DNA of 64,000 nt from JACDAN01 sp963802375 (GCA_963802375.1 CAWDIJ010000009.1:1-64000), one strand, 5' to 3'. Counted from the first letter of the stretch, positions 53,271 through 61,228 are shown. Notes: generated by a model from the sequence alone, not told the origin. A program made the numbers and translations.

Positions 53271-53855
53271 CTAGATCGCGGCCTCGGCGCGGGCCATGAT
53301 CTCGTTGACGACCGCCGTCTTCGCGTCTGCGTACTGCTGCATGTACTTCCAGTCGCCGACGGCCAGTTCGCGCTTCGCCGCGGCGTAAAGCTCACGGTCG
53401 GCGGCATTCGTCCGCAGCCAATCCCGGAACAGGATCATTCGGCCGACCTCCACGCATCCCGCCGAGAAGACGTGCACGTTGACGTCCGTGTCGGGCCCCT
53501 TGAACAGGCGGTGCTCGAACCACTCGGGCTCGCGGATCCGCAGGACGTAGCCGGCCGCCTCCATCGCAGGCACGTAACCAGGCTCGTCGGCCGAGTCCGG
53601 CACCTCGAGCACGATGTCGATCAGCGGCTTCGCCGGCAGGTCCGGGACAGACGTGGAGCCGACGTGCTCGATGCGGACGACACGGTCGCCGAGGGCGGAT
53701 CGGATCCTCGCTTCCTCCAATTCGTACAAGCCCGGCCAGTCGGGGTCGTAGTCGTGGATTTCGACCGGGCCGAGCAGCGGCCTGGGCCCGCCGATCGTGA
53801 CCTTCGCCAGCTCCTCCTCATACGCCGCGAGGTCGGCCGGGTCGCGCTCGGTCAA
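53271..53855 (-). CDS. GrpB family protein
   Basis: The 194-residue protein has a GrpB-type nucleotidyltransferase fold: DYDPDWPGLYELEEARI, then IEHVGSTSVPDLPAKPLIDI (the GST metal motif) and HRLFKGPDTDVNVHVFSAG. A UPF0157 relative is sometimes fused to CoaE. The start is TTG. It lies one base from the sigma factor stop. Confidence 0.9.
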   Translation of the reverse strand: MTERDPADLAAYEEELAKVTIGGPRPLLGPVEIHDYDPDWPGLYELEEARIRSALGDRVVRIEHVGSTSVPDLPAKPLIDIVLEVPDSADEPGYVPAMEAAGYVLRIREPEWFEHRLFKGPDTDVNVHVFSAGCVEVGRMILFRDWLRTNAADRELYAAAKRELAVGDWKYMQQYADAKTAVVNEIMARAEAAI

Positions 53856-53856
53856 G

Positions 53857-54642
53857 CTAGGGGTCGGTCCGCGGCCCGCCGGAGAGCCGCGCCTTCAGGC
53901 GCAGGATCGCCTTCGTGTGCAGCTGGGAGACGCGCGACTCGGTGACGCCGAGCACCTCGCCGATCTCGCGCAGCGTCAGCTCCTCGTAGTAGTAGAGGGT
54001 GACGATGAGCTTCTCGCGCTCGGGCAGACGCGCAATTGCCTCGCCGAGCGCTTCCCTCAGCTCGGTCGCGCTGAGCGACGACTCCGGCGAGGGCGCCTCC
54101 GTGTCCTCGATCGTGTCGATCAGCGCCACCTGGTCGCCGCCCGAGCCGGCGATTGTCCAGAGCTCGTCGAGCGCGGCGATGGAGGAGCGGGAGATGTCGG
54201 TCAGGCTGGACTCGAGCTCCCCGGTGGTGATCCCCACCTGCTTCGCGATCTCCTCGTCGGTTGGTGGGCGATGCAGCTTGGCCTCGAGCGCCGCCATCGC
54301 ACGCTCGATCTCGCGGGCGCGGGCGCGGACGGAGCGCGGCACCCAGTCCAGCGAGCGAAGCTCGTCGATGATCGCGCCCTTGATCCGCGTGATCGCGTAG
54401 GTCTCGAACTTGACGTCGCGATCGGGGTCGTAGCGCTCGATCGCGCCGATCAGGCCGAGGAGGCCGTAGGAGACGAGATCCTCCTCCTCGACGTGCGCGG
54501 GGAGCCCGCTGCCGAGCCGGCCGGCAACGTACTTGACGAGCGGTGCGTAGGTGAGGATCAGGCGATCGCGCAGCGCCTTGTCGTCCGGCTTCCCACGAAA
54601 TGAGCGCCAGAGGCTCTGGGTGTCTTCGACTTGGGAGGCCAC
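53857..54642 (-). CDS. RNA polymerase sigma factor, WhiG/FliA type
   Basis: The 261-residue sigma-28-type factor has region 2 (EEEDLVSYGLLGLIGAIERY, DVKFETYAITRIKGAIIDEL), region 3 (RPPTDEEIAKQVGIT) and region 4 (LTLREIGEVLGVTESRVSQL). In Actinobacteria such factors drive sporulation or motility genes; no flagellar or developmental gene is in the window. The start is GTG. The AT-free, GC-biased context gives no clear promoter. Confidence 0.94.
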   Translation of the reverse strand: MASQVEDTQSLWRSFRGKPDDKALRDRLILTYAPLVKYVAGRLGSGLPAHVEEEDLVSYGLLGLIGAIERYDPDRDVKFETYAITRIKGAIIDELRSLDWVPRSVRARAREIERAMAALEAKLHRPPTDEEIAKQVGITTGELESSLTDISRSSIAALDELWTIAGSGGDQVALIDTIEDTEAPSPESSLSATELREALGEAIARLPEREKLIVTLYYYEELTLREIGEVLGVTESRVSQLHTKAILRLKARLSGGPRTDP

Positions 54643-54686
54643 GAGCTAGGGAAGGATACGGCGCTGGATGGTCGATCCCTCGACCA

Positions 54687-54881
54687 TCACCGCGCCAGCT
54701 CCTCACGAGCCGCGCGGAACGTGCGGATTGCGAGGCCGCCCATCCAGAGGGCAAGGACACCGGCGGCGACTGCGATCACCCAGGCCTCGGCGCCGTACGC
54801 GGCGGCCGCGATCCCGGCAAAAAAGACAGTCAGGAAGCCGAAGAGGACGCCCTGCGCCCGGCGCTGCGAGGCTCTGGCCAA
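54687..54881 (-). CDS. Small membrane protein
   Basis: The 64-residue protein has two helices (VLFGFLTVFFAGIAAAAYGA and WVIAVAAGVLALWMGGLAI) and a basic C-terminus (TFRAAREELAR). It starts at TTG. It precedes the sigma gene by 44 bases and may be co-transcribed. No function is recognised. Confidence 0.65.
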   Translation of the reverse strand: MARASQRRAQGVLFGFLTVFFAGIAAAAYGAEAWVIAVAAGVLALWMGGLAIRTFRAAREELAR

Positions 54882-54890
54882 ACCGCGAGC

Positions 54891-54986
54891 CTACTCGTCG
54901 TTCTCGTCGTCGTCCTCGGCGTCGTCCTCGGCTTCGTTCTCCTCCGGCTCGGCGTCCTCGCGGTCCTCGAGCGGTTGGTCGGTCAT
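54891..54986 (-). CDS. Very small acidic protein
   Basis: A 31-residue frame from ATG 54986 reads MTDQPLEDREDAEPEENE and ends in Asp/Glu repeats. More than half of its residues are acidic. No Shine-Dalgarno is seen. It could be an orphan product or a C-terminal-type fragment of an acidic protein. Confidence 0.4.
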   Translation of the reverse strand: MTDQPLEDREDAEPEENEAEDDAEDDDENDE

Positions 54987-55033
54987 GCGCGGGTGATGCC
55001 CGAAAGGGCGCGTCTACAATCGAGCGTAAGCCC

Positions 55034-55107
55034 AGGGGCGTAGCTCAATTTGGTAGAGCACCGGTCTCCAAAACCGGGGGTTGCAGGTTCGAGTCCTGTC
55101 GCCCCTG
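55034..55107 (+). tRNA. tRNA-Trp (CCA)
   Basis: Acceptor AGGGGCG/CGCCCCT (55034-55040 with 55100-55106), discriminator G, D arm TAGCTCAATTTGGTAGAGCA, anticodon stem CCGGT/ACCGG with loop CTCCAAA and T arm CAGGTTCGAGTCCTG. CCA is not encoded. Bases 55063-55102 recur at 58997, so this tRNA is the integration site of the island that follows. Confidence 0.95.
55063..55102. repeat. att site within tRNA-Trp (left)
   Basis: A 40-base segment from the anticodon stem to the acceptor end of the tRNA is perfectly repeated at 58997-59036. The left copy belongs to the complete tRNA, the right copy to a tRNA fragment. This is the layout left by a tyrosine recombinase that integrates at the 3' end of a tRNA gene. 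Confidence 0.9.
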
Positions 55108-55114
55108 TAGGGCG

Positions 55115-55138
55115 AAAGGCCCGCATGTGCGGGCCTTT
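55115..55138 (+). terminator. Terminator of tRNA-Trp
   Basis: An 11-bp inverted repeat (55115-55125 with 55128-55138), ending CTTTCTGTT, lies eight bases after the tRNA. Confidence 0.85.
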
Positions 55139-55149
55139 CTGTTGCCGGT

Positions 55150-55684
55150 GTTCGGACCGTCGTGGCCCGGCGCGGGCTCCGTCTGCCCCAACTTCTGCCC
55201 GAACAGCCGCTCGTCAGCGAGCTCGGCCTCCTCGCGGAACGTCTCCCCGGCGAGGTCGAATGTAACCCTGCGTCGTCGCGAAGTCGGAGTGCCCAGCCCG
55301 CGCCATCAGCGCCGCCGGCGTCACCCCCGCCGCCGCCGCGTTTGTGATCGACGTGTGCCGGCCATCGTGGAACGGACGAACGTAGACCCTCGCCCGCTCG
55401 AGCGCCGCCCGCAGCGCCACGGCGTACCGCTTCGGGTCGAGCGGCCGTCCGGACAGGGGGTTGCAGAACACCCGCTCGTCCTCGCCCTCGTAGGCGGTCC
55501 GGGCCCGGTGGTCGAACAGCTCGACGGCGAGCCGGCCAATCGCGAGCGTCCGCTCCGACTTCTCCGACTTCGGCGAGTCGACGGCACCACGGACGAACGT
55601 CTCCTCGACGCGCAGGACCGACCCGGCCGGGTCGGCGAGCGAGACGTGACGCCACCGTGGAGACGCAGCCCGGCTGAAGCTCAA
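55150..55684 (-). pseudogene. Tyrosine integrase, truncated and frameshifted
   Basis: The minus strand reads RWRHVSLADPAGSVLRVEE, then PFHDGRHTSITNAAAAGVTP and GHSDFATTQGYI, the C-terminal catalytic part with H-x-x-R and the tyrosine region. The N-terminal half is absent, replaced by the end of the Ig-like gene, which overlaps by four bases. After GYI the frame shifts, and the next frame reads DLAGETFREEAELADERLFG, so one extra base lies near 55260. It faces the tRNA. Confidence 0.8.
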
Positions 55685-56310
55685 CTGATCGTGATAGAGA
55701 ACTCCTTCTCACTGAAGGCGCCCAGATCGTCGGTGACGCGAACGGTGAAGGTGAACGTGCCAGCCATGGTGGGCGTTCCGGAGATGGTGTTCTCCCGCTT
55801 CGGCAGCTCCAGGCCGGGAGGCAGCGCCCCGGCGACCACCGACCAGATGAAGGGCTGGACCCCACCGCTGGCGAACAGGTTGCCGCAGCAGTAGAACTCG
55901 CCGACCGTTCCGCTGGAGAGCGCCTCGGTGGTGATCGTCGGCGCCTCGGGCGGAAGGATCTCGATAGTGAAGGTCTCGGTGTCGGTCGCGCGGGTCTCGT
56001 CCTTGACCTGCACCGTGAACGTGAAGCTACCGGCGGTCGTGGGGACTCCGTTGATCAGCCCGCTACTCCCGGCGAAGTCGAACAGCTTCGTACCCGGAGG
56101 AACGCGGCCGTCGACGACCTTGAACGACGGTAGCTTGTTCGACGACGCGCAGCCGGTCACCGTGATGAAGAACGTGAGCTCGGTCCCGACTTGGCCGGTA
56201 ACCGGGCCGACCTGGGGGTCGATCGTGCACGTCGCGGTCTGTGCGTGTGCAGACGGCGCTCCGAGCACTAGGAGCGGGAGAGCAAGAAGCAGGAGCAGCA
56301 ACCTACGCAT
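55681..56310 (-). CDS. Secreted protein with two putative Ig (He_PIG-like) repeats
   Basis: The 209-residue protein has a signal peptide (RLLLLLLALPLLVLGAPSA) and two He_PIG-like repeats: VDGRVPPGTKLFDFAGSSG, ending TTAGSFTFTVQVKD, and VVAGALPPGLELPKRENT ending TMAGTFTFTVRVTDD. Such domains occur in surface adhesins. ATG 56310 is chosen over 56337 by the GAGGAG seven bases upstream. It lies inside the tRNA-Trp island and reads toward the integrase remnant. Confidence 0.82.
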   Translation of the reverse strand: MRRLLLLLLALPLLVLGAPSAHAQTATCTIDPQVGPVTGQVGTELTFFITVTGCASSNKLPSFKVVDGRVPPGTKLFDFAGSSGLINGVPTTAGSFTFTVQVKDETRATDTETFTIEILPPEAPTITTEALSSGTVGEFYCCGNLFASGGVQPFIWSVVAGALPPGLELPKRENTISGTPTMAGTFTFTVRVTDDLGAFSEKEFSITIS

Positions 56311-56679
56311 GAGTGACTCCTCGGTTCGTTTGATCATGCTTAAGCAGTTCCCGTGGCTATTTACGCGTCACGCTGACCGGTGGTTTGGAGGTGTTACCAC
56401 CGCGGCCGCCTCGCGAGCTTTTCTGACTCTCTCGAGCTACGCAGGGTTCCGGGAGCCGCCACCTCACCAGGAACACCTGCGTCGCCTGGGCGAGCGTTCT
56501 CTCACCACTTCAGGCTCCAGGTACGCCACCCCGAGCTAAGCGGCGTGTCGTTTACGAACCGCATGGCGTCTCGAGTGTGAGGGGATCCACATCGGGCGCA
56601 GGTTGGATGCACATGCGTTTCCCGTTACTTCCCCCCTCGCCTGGACATACGGGTAGGACACCACTAACGAGGGGAGCTC
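56311..56679. other. Intergenic stretch within the island
   Basis: No gene is supported. It has a 16-base copy (56509-56524) of the start of the gene at 57650, a small hairpin around 56382-56398, and a weak promoter-like pair TTGGAT (56603-56608) and TACTTC (56626-56631) with a 17-base spacer before the gene at 56680. Confidence 0.45.
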
Positions 56680-56955
56680 ATGGCTACACGCGACATGACG
56701 ACCGACGAACGCCGTTTCGAGAAGTCCCAGCCGACGGTGACACGCGAGGAGACAAAGGCGTCGTTCCTGACGACCGAGTTCTGGGCGATGATCGGAGTGA
56801 TTGCTGCGATCCTCGTGGCCGCGCAGCAGGCGGACAACTTCGACGCGCCTCGTGCGTGGACGCTCGTGGCGGCTGTAGCGATTGGCTACATGGTCAGCCG
56901 CGGCCTTGCGAAGAGCGGTAGCGACCATCGCGACAGAGACGGCGACCAGTCGTAG
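56680..56955 (+). CDS. Small membrane protein in the island
   Basis: The 91-residue protein has a charged N-terminal segment (TTDERRFEKSQPTVTREETK), two helices (FWAMIGVIAAILVAAQQ, WTLVAAVAIGYMVSRGLA) and an acidic tail. GAGGGGAGC lies upstream of the ATG. A strong hairpin follows its stop. It may be a phage holin-like or cargo protein, but size and topology alone do not show it. Confidence 0.72.
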   Translation: MATRDMTTDERRFEKSQPTVTREETKASFLTTEFWAMIGVIAAILVAAQQADNFDAPRAWTLVAAVAIGYMVSRGLAKSGSDHRDRDGDQS

Positions 56956-56964
56956 CACTGGTTC

Positions 56965-56992
56965 GGCGGGAGTCCGAGCGCGGACTCCCGCC
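56965..56992 (+). terminator. Hairpin terminator after the small membrane protein gene
   Basis: A perfect 12-bp stem (56965-56976 with 56981-56992) with a four-base loop lies nine bases past the stop. No strong T-run follows. Confidence 0.7.
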
Positions 56993-57030
56993 TTACACCT
57001 TCCGAGGCTCCAGCGCCGGAAGGAGTCGAC

Positions 57031-57195
57031 ATCGCTCCCGACAGCAGACTCGTTACGGCACTGATCCTTCTCCTCGCGGCCTGCGACCAGGCAGCCCACG
57101 AACTGGAGCGGGCCGACGTAGCAGTCGATGGCCTCGCAGGCGAACTGGTGGCGCTTAGCGCCCGGTTGCGCGACTCGCTGAGGAAGATCGCGTGA
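57031..57195 (+). CDS. Possible small protein with non-standard start
   Basis: A frame of about 54 residues reads APDSRLVTALILLLAACDQA, then AHELERADVAVDGLAGELVA and ends RDSLRKIA. GGAAGGAG at 57017-57024 is well spaced from 57031, but the codon there is ATC. The composition suggests a membrane or coiled-coil peptide. No conventional start precedes it before an in-frame stop at 56953. Confidence 0.3.
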   Translation: MAPDSRLVTALILLLAACDQAAHELERADVAVDGLAGELVALSARLRDSLRKIA

Positions 57196-57291
57196 AGTCG
57201 GTCACTACGACCGCGATTAACTGCGGGCGACTGCGGCAACGCGCCGGGATGGGCAACCTAATGCGGCCGGGTTGCCGGCTTGGCAGCAGGC

Positions 57292-57423
57292 ATGTTCAAA
57301 CCTAAAGAGGTCCGCGATGGTCGAGTTCGGGTCTACGGTTGCTCGCCCGGGTGCCTTGTGGTCTCGCTCGTGCTGTCGCTGCTTCTCACGCTCGTGCTGA
57401 ACGGCTGCATCCGGCTCTTCTAG
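57292..57423 (+). CDS. Small single-pass membrane protein
   Basis: The 43-residue protein reads MFKPKEVRDGRVRVYGCSPG then a hydrophobic helix CLVVSLVLSLLLTLVLNGC and RLF. The VYGCSPGC block looks like a conserved motif of short actinobacterial membrane proteins. Function unknown. It is within the island. Confidence 0.6.
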   Translation: MFKPKEVRDGRVRVYGCSPGCLVVSLVLSLLLTLVLNGCIRLF

Positions 57424-57649
57424 GCGGCGCCACTGCTGAAGCTTGAAGGACAGGATTCGGCTTCGTAAGAGCTCCTCCAAAAAACCGGGGAGAGAAAACA
57501 GACTCGCCCGGGGGTGGCGGTGGCGCCCAGCAAGCAAGCATCCGCGACCGACATGTACCCGTGAGGTGCCGACGCGGAAGACGGATCGAAGCACCCGCCA
57601 AGATCGCGTAGGCTCGAGGAAGCCGTCCGGTCCCGGAAACGGAGGACGG

Positions 57650-57844
57650 ATGTACCACTTCAGGCTCCAGCGGACGGACGGCGAGCCTTTCGACCCGCCG
57701 ACGTACCGGACTCTGGTGCTGAGCTGGCGGCAGGGCGACGAGATCCCGCTGCCGGGGCGAACGCTGCGCGTCCTGGGCGTCCGCGACGACGACGCGGATC
57801 AGCCCCCGGTGCTGGTCGTAGAAGACCTGCCCGAAATGGGCTAG
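57650..57844 (+). CDS. Small conserved-type hypothetical protein
   Basis: The 64-residue protein opens MYHFRLQRTDGEPFDPPTYR and ends PPVLVVEDLPEMG. The pattern RTDG-x-P-x-DPPT then GD-x-IPL looks like a Thermoleophilia family. GGAGGA precedes the ATG. Its first 16 bases recur at 56509, and its last codons (VVEDLP) recur at 58100, showing local rearrangements. Confidence 0.65.
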   Translation: MYHFRLQRTDGEPFDPPTYRTLVLSWRQGDEIPLPGRTLRVLGVRDDDADQPPVLVVEDLPEMG

Positions 57845-58141
57845 CTCAGCGAGCTGAGGCGGCGTAGGTTCAGTGCGGGGCCGAGTGTCGTAACGAGTGC
57901 TTTGTCGATGGGTGTTCGGATCGCACTCGGCCCACTGCAGACCGTCCGGCAACGTCGGGACCGCCGCGTACGCTCTCGTGTAGGCGGTCCTGCTGTCCCC
58001 TCAGCCCCCGACCGCCTGGCGTGCTCGGGCTCGGCCTGCATTCCTCGGGCACGTCCTCCTAATACCCCTTCGTCCAATCAGCCCCAGCCTCCGGCATAGG
58101 TCGTAGAGGACCTGCCCGGATCGGCCACTAGCGCCGCACTT

Positions 58142-58900
58142 GTGCCGGTCGAACCGTCCGCTCGATCCTCTCGACGGCCTCGCAGCTGTTCGCGTGGGCG
58201 CTGCGGCAACGCTACTGCGACCACAACGCGGTCAAGCGCGCGCGAGAGATCCACGGCGCCCACGCTGATCCCCGTGTGGACACCGAAGCCAAAGCGGGCA
58301 TTGACCGACGAGGAGGTCCTCGCCGCGCTCGACCGTATGGGCGACGCGTTCCGCCCGGTGGTCGCGCTCACCGCCGAGACCGGCCTCCGCATCAGCGAGA
58401 CACTCGCGCTCCGTTGGGCCGACGCCGACCTCGACGAAGGCGCGCTCGTGGTCCGGTCGACGAAGACAAAGACCACGCGCGAGATCGGGATCTCCGCCGC
58501 CGCCGTGGAGGTCCTCCGCGAGCACCGCACGCGGATCAGTTCTTCGTCGCTCGTCGGCATCGCCGCGATCGCCCCCGACTCGCTCGTCGGCATCGCCGCG
58601 ATCGCCCCCGACGCGCTCGTCTTCCAGACACGGACCGGACGCCCACAGTCGCGGCGCAACGTGCTCCGCGCCTGGCAGGACGCGCTCGCCGAGATCGGGA
58701 TCGACGACGCCGGCCTCCACACACTCCGGCACTCGTTCATCTCGCGCCTCGAGGAGCGCGGCGTCTCCGTCGCGATCGCCGCCGAGCTCGTCGGCCACAG
58801 CCGGATCACGACAACGCAGGCGGTCTACACACGGATGCGCGGCGGCCGCGAGGCGAAGCTGCGGGCGCAGCGGGAGGCGCTCCGCGTAGCAACTTCGTAG
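58142..58900 (+). pseudogene. Tyrosine integrase, damaged N-terminal part
   Basis: The C-terminal catalytic domain is complete: TGLRISETLALRWADADLD, HTLRHSFISRLEERG and GHSRITTTQAVYTRM with R, H-x-x-R, H and Y residues. The SAM-like N-terminal part (LSTASQLFAWALRQRYCDHN, AVKRAREI) is in another frame, so a frameshift lies near 58250-58275, and it starts abruptly near 58142, just after a copy of the 3' end of the gene at 57650. A start within the present frame gives a 200-residue core. It is convergent to attR. Confidence 0.8.
58547..58612 (+). repeat. Perfect 33-bp tandem duplication in the integrase
   Basis: Two identical 33-base units (58547-58579 and 58580-58612) encode SLVGIAAIAPD twice in succession, between the catalytic arginine and the H-x-x-R box. 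It keeps the frame, and probably arose by recent slippage. Confidence 0.9.
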
Positions 58901-58996
58901 CAACATCCAGCCTGCTACCGGCTGACATGTCGCTACGCGGTCGTGTCAGATTCGGCTCAAACATGCGCCATCTGACACCCGTTGAGACACCGGGCA

Positions 58997-59036
58997 GGTC
59001 TCCAAAACCGGGGGTTGCAGGTTCGAGTCCTGTCGC
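58997..59036. repeat. att site, right (tRNA-Trp 3' fragment)
   Basis: A 40-base perfect copy of 55063-55102. It starts in the anticodon stem and lacks the D arm and 5' acceptor, so it is not a second tRNA. Confidence 0.9.
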
Positions 59037-59262
59037 ACCTGCTGGGCAGATCCGCTCAGGGAGCGCCTCGTCGTTGTCGGTGCAGGCGAACTTCCCCAAC
59101 TTGCTACCCATCGTCGCCGTGGGCTCGGCAGGCCATGGGGGCCCTTTGGCGGTGCTGGTCGTCGAGACCGTTGACTAGCCACGAAAACTGGAGGACACTC
59201 CCCGTTACTGAGGGGCGGCGTGAAGCCCCTCTTATCCGTTCTCGGGGGGAGAGGAGGACTGG

Positions 59263-59742
59263 ATGATTGGCAAGGCACTTACCGCCTGCGTTGCTGCGGC
59301 TGCGGCCGCCGCGCTGTTTATTCCGGCCGCATTCGCAGACAAGCCGGTGATCGAGCCGTCGCCGTTCCCGGATGCGACCGGCCGGTACTGCGAAGACTTC
59401 GACGTGCTCGTCCATGCGACGACGAACAAAGGGCGAACGACGATCTTCGGCAGCGGAGCGATCATGTTTACGGGCTCGCTGAAAGTCGAGGTCACGAATC
59501 TCGACTCGGGCAAGACGATCGCGCTGAACATCTCCGGGCCGGGCAAGATCTCTGCCGCAGGGGATGTGCTGACTGGGACGGGGCCGTGGCTCTTCTTCGG
59601 CGAGGCTGGGTTCTTCGGGCCTGGATCGCCGCCAGAGCTGAGCACGAACGACGGCCGCATCGAGATCGATCTGACCGACGGCTCGTTCATCAGCCGTATC
59701 GGCCACAGCGTCGATCTCTGCCCGCTACTCGCCGCAAACTAG
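59263..59742 (+). CDS. Secreted hypothetical protein
   Basis: The 159-residue protein has a signal peptide (ALTACVAAAAAAALFIPAAF, cleavage near ADK) and a beta-rich domain (FDVLVHATTNKGRTTIFGSG, GSLKVEVTNLDSGKTIALN). Two Cys residues (RYCED, DLCPLL) may form a disulfide. GAGGAGG lies seven bases before the ATG. Similar small secreted proteins are common in Actinobacteria; no function is known. Confidence 0.75.
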   Translation: MIGKALTACVAAAAAAALFIPAAFADKPVIEPSPFPDATGRYCEDFDVLVHATTNKGRTTIFGSGAIMFTGSLKVEVTNLDSGKTIALNISGPGKISAAGDVLTGTGPWLFFGEAGFFGPGSPPELSTNDGRIEIDLTDGSFISRIGHSVDLCPLLAAN

Positions 59743-59749
59743 ACCGCGA

Positions 59750-59782
59750 GCCCGGCGCCGCTTCTCCTTAGCGGCGCCGGGC
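59750..59782 (+). terminator. Strong terminator
   Basis: A 13-bp perfect stem (59750-59762 with 59770-59782) with a seven-base loop follows the stop by seven bases. The stretch to 60080 (about 300 bases) has no supported gene. Confidence 0.8.
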
Positions 59783-60080
59783 CTTCGCGTCGTCGGACGT
59801 GTGCGACCAGGGACGACGAGGGGCCTCACGTCGGCGGCTGGGATCGGCGCTCGGGGCGTTGACCTCGCCGAGGATGCTCCGTCGCGCCTCCCGGAACGCC
59901 ACGTCACGACTCGCCCGAATTTTCACCCATTTGGAGGATCGACTCGAAACAAGCGCCGCCCTACAGTCGGACGGTGCCGCGCGGGGCTGCGGCAGCCTGA
60001 AGCTCGTCATTGGTCTGCCGTCAACCAACGTCAGCGCGATCTCCGATCGTCTCAGGCTCATTCGGCGAAAGGAGAACCAC

Positions 60081-60674
60081 ATGATTCAGTCAGGAGACGT
60101 CATCGAGAACCCGGTCACCGGCGAGCGGCTCGTCTTCCGCAAGACCTCGCGCGAGACGAACGGCGAGGCAGTCGTGCTCGAGACCTTCGTCAAGCCGAAC
60201 GGCTTCGTCGCGGCCGCTCACGTTCATCCGCGTCAGGAGGAGCGGTTCCGGATCGTGCGCGGGACCGTCGGCTTCCGCCTCGGTCGGGAGAAGATCGTCG
60301 CAGGCCCGGGCCAGCGCGTGACCGTTCCGGCCGGGACGGCGCACAAGTTCTGGAACGCGGGCGACGACGAAGCGCACTTCGTCTGCGAGGTGCGGCCGGC
60401 GTTCCAGTTCGAGCAGTTGATCGAGACGATGTTCGGGCTCGCGACAGACGGCAAGACGAACCGCAAGGGGATGCCGAATCCGCTGCGACTTGCGGTCGTC
60501 GCGCGGCACCACTTCGACGACGTCCGCCTCCCGTTCCCGCCTGCGTGGATGCAGCGGGTGGGCCTTGCGCTCGGTGCGCCCGTCGGCCGGGTGCTGGGCT
60601 ACCAGGCGACGTATGTCCCGGCCGGCGTCGACCGCGCGCAGCAGGTCACCGAGACGGTCACCGAGAGCGTCTAG
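60081..60674 (+). CDS. Cupin-domain protein
   Basis: The 197-residue protein has FVAAAHVHPRQEERFRIVRG (metal His/Glu), then GPGQRVTVPAGTAHKFWNAG near residue 75, and a C-terminal helical region (QFEQLIETMFGLATDGKTN) not present in minimal cupins. AAAGGAG precedes the ATG. Ligand unknown. It is followed directly by a tiny membrane protein gene. Confidence 0.88.
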   Translation: MIQSGDVIENPVTGERLVFRKTSRETNGEAVVLETFVKPNGFVAAAHVHPRQEERFRIVRGTVGFRLGREKIVAGPGQRVTVPAGTAHKFWNAGDDEAHFVCEVRPAFQFEQLIETMFGLATDGKTNRKGMPNPLRLAVVARHHFDDVRLPFPPAWMQRVGLALGAPVGRVLGYQATYVPAGVDRAQQVTETVTESV

Positions 60675-60676
60675 CG

Positions 60677-60820
60677 ATGCAGACCAGCAGGCTCAAGACG
60701 CGCCTCTTCCTGGTCGGGCTCCTCCTCGTGCTCCTCGTGATCGCGGCGGCCGGCTGGGTGATTCGGCCGTTCACCGCGATCGCCACTTGGAGTGCCGGGC
60801 TCGTCGAAGCGCGTTCCTGA
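60677..60820 (+). CDS. Small single-pass membrane protein
   Basis: The 47-residue protein has a basic N-terminus (MQTSRLKTR) and one helix (LFLVGLLLVLLVIAAAGWVI). It starts two bases after the cupin stop and may be co-translated. Function unknown. Confidence 0.55.
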   Translation: MQTSRLKTRLFLVGLLLVLLVIAAAGWVIRPFTAIATWSAGLVEARS

Positions 60821-60856
60821 GGACGATGTCCCGCTTCCGCGAGGTCGACCGGTGAC

Positions 60857-61228
60857 CTAGTAGCGGCGCGTGCCGCGATCGCGGCAGGAGGTCGCAATCC
60901 TGCCCTCGTGCTGGTTGATCTTCATGCGAACTTCGCGTGTATAGACGCGCCCGCCGCTCCTGTAGAAGGAGACCGAGTACCACGGCCGGTACGGAAAGCC
61001 GGAAAGCTTGCGGAGCGCCCCTGCATTCACAGTGACGCCGCGGTCGACCAGGACAGCGTCCCAGCCCTGCGCCCGTAGACAGCTGTGAGTGACGAGGGCG
61101 GCGTCGCGTGGGGTCGAAGCCGCCGACGCAACCGGCGCCAAGCTCAGCGCGACCAGAGCCGCGAGTGCGCCGACCATCACCGGCGAAGGCCGAAGCCGTT
61201 GTCTCACGGTTGTCAGGGGATCGCGCAC
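60857..61228 (-). CDS. Secreted hypothetical protein
   Basis: The 123-residue protein opens MRDPLTTVRQRL and has a signal-type helix (MVGALAALVALSLAPVASA). The mature part reads CLRAQGWDAVLVDRGVTVN and RPWYSVSFYRSGGRVYTREV. Its first nine codons match those of the gene at 62928, and the 66 bases upstream are duplicated there. No family recognised. Confidence 0.65.
   Translation of the reverse strand: MRDPLTTVRQRLRPSPVMVGALAALVALSLAPVASAASTPRDAALVTHSCLRAQGWDAVLVDRGVTVNAGALRKLSGFPYRPWYSVSFYRSGGRVYTREVRMKINQHEGRIATSCRDRGTRRY

Larger units (their letters stand above)
55063..59036. mobile_element. Integrated island at tRNA-Trp
   Basis: A roughly 3.97 kb segment is bounded by 40-base direct repeats, one inside tRNA-Trp. 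It carries two damaged tyrosine integrases, one at each end, and small cargo genes (Ig-like secreted protein, small membrane proteins, a 64-residue protein). The small size and broken integrases indicate a reduced, no longer autonomous element. Confidence 0.8.

Noticed and set aside
51537..53945. 802-codon plus-strand frame
   Set aside because: Mirror frame of EF-G2; low-complexity translation, no ribosome site.
58997..59036. Second tRNA-Trp
   Set aside because: Lacks the D arm and 5' acceptor; it is the att copy.
58806..59278. Reading frames with GATGLEPATPGFG and RQDSNLQPPVLETC
   Set aside because: These are translations of tRNA 3' sequence in the repeat copy; they recur as spurious database proteins and have no gene context.
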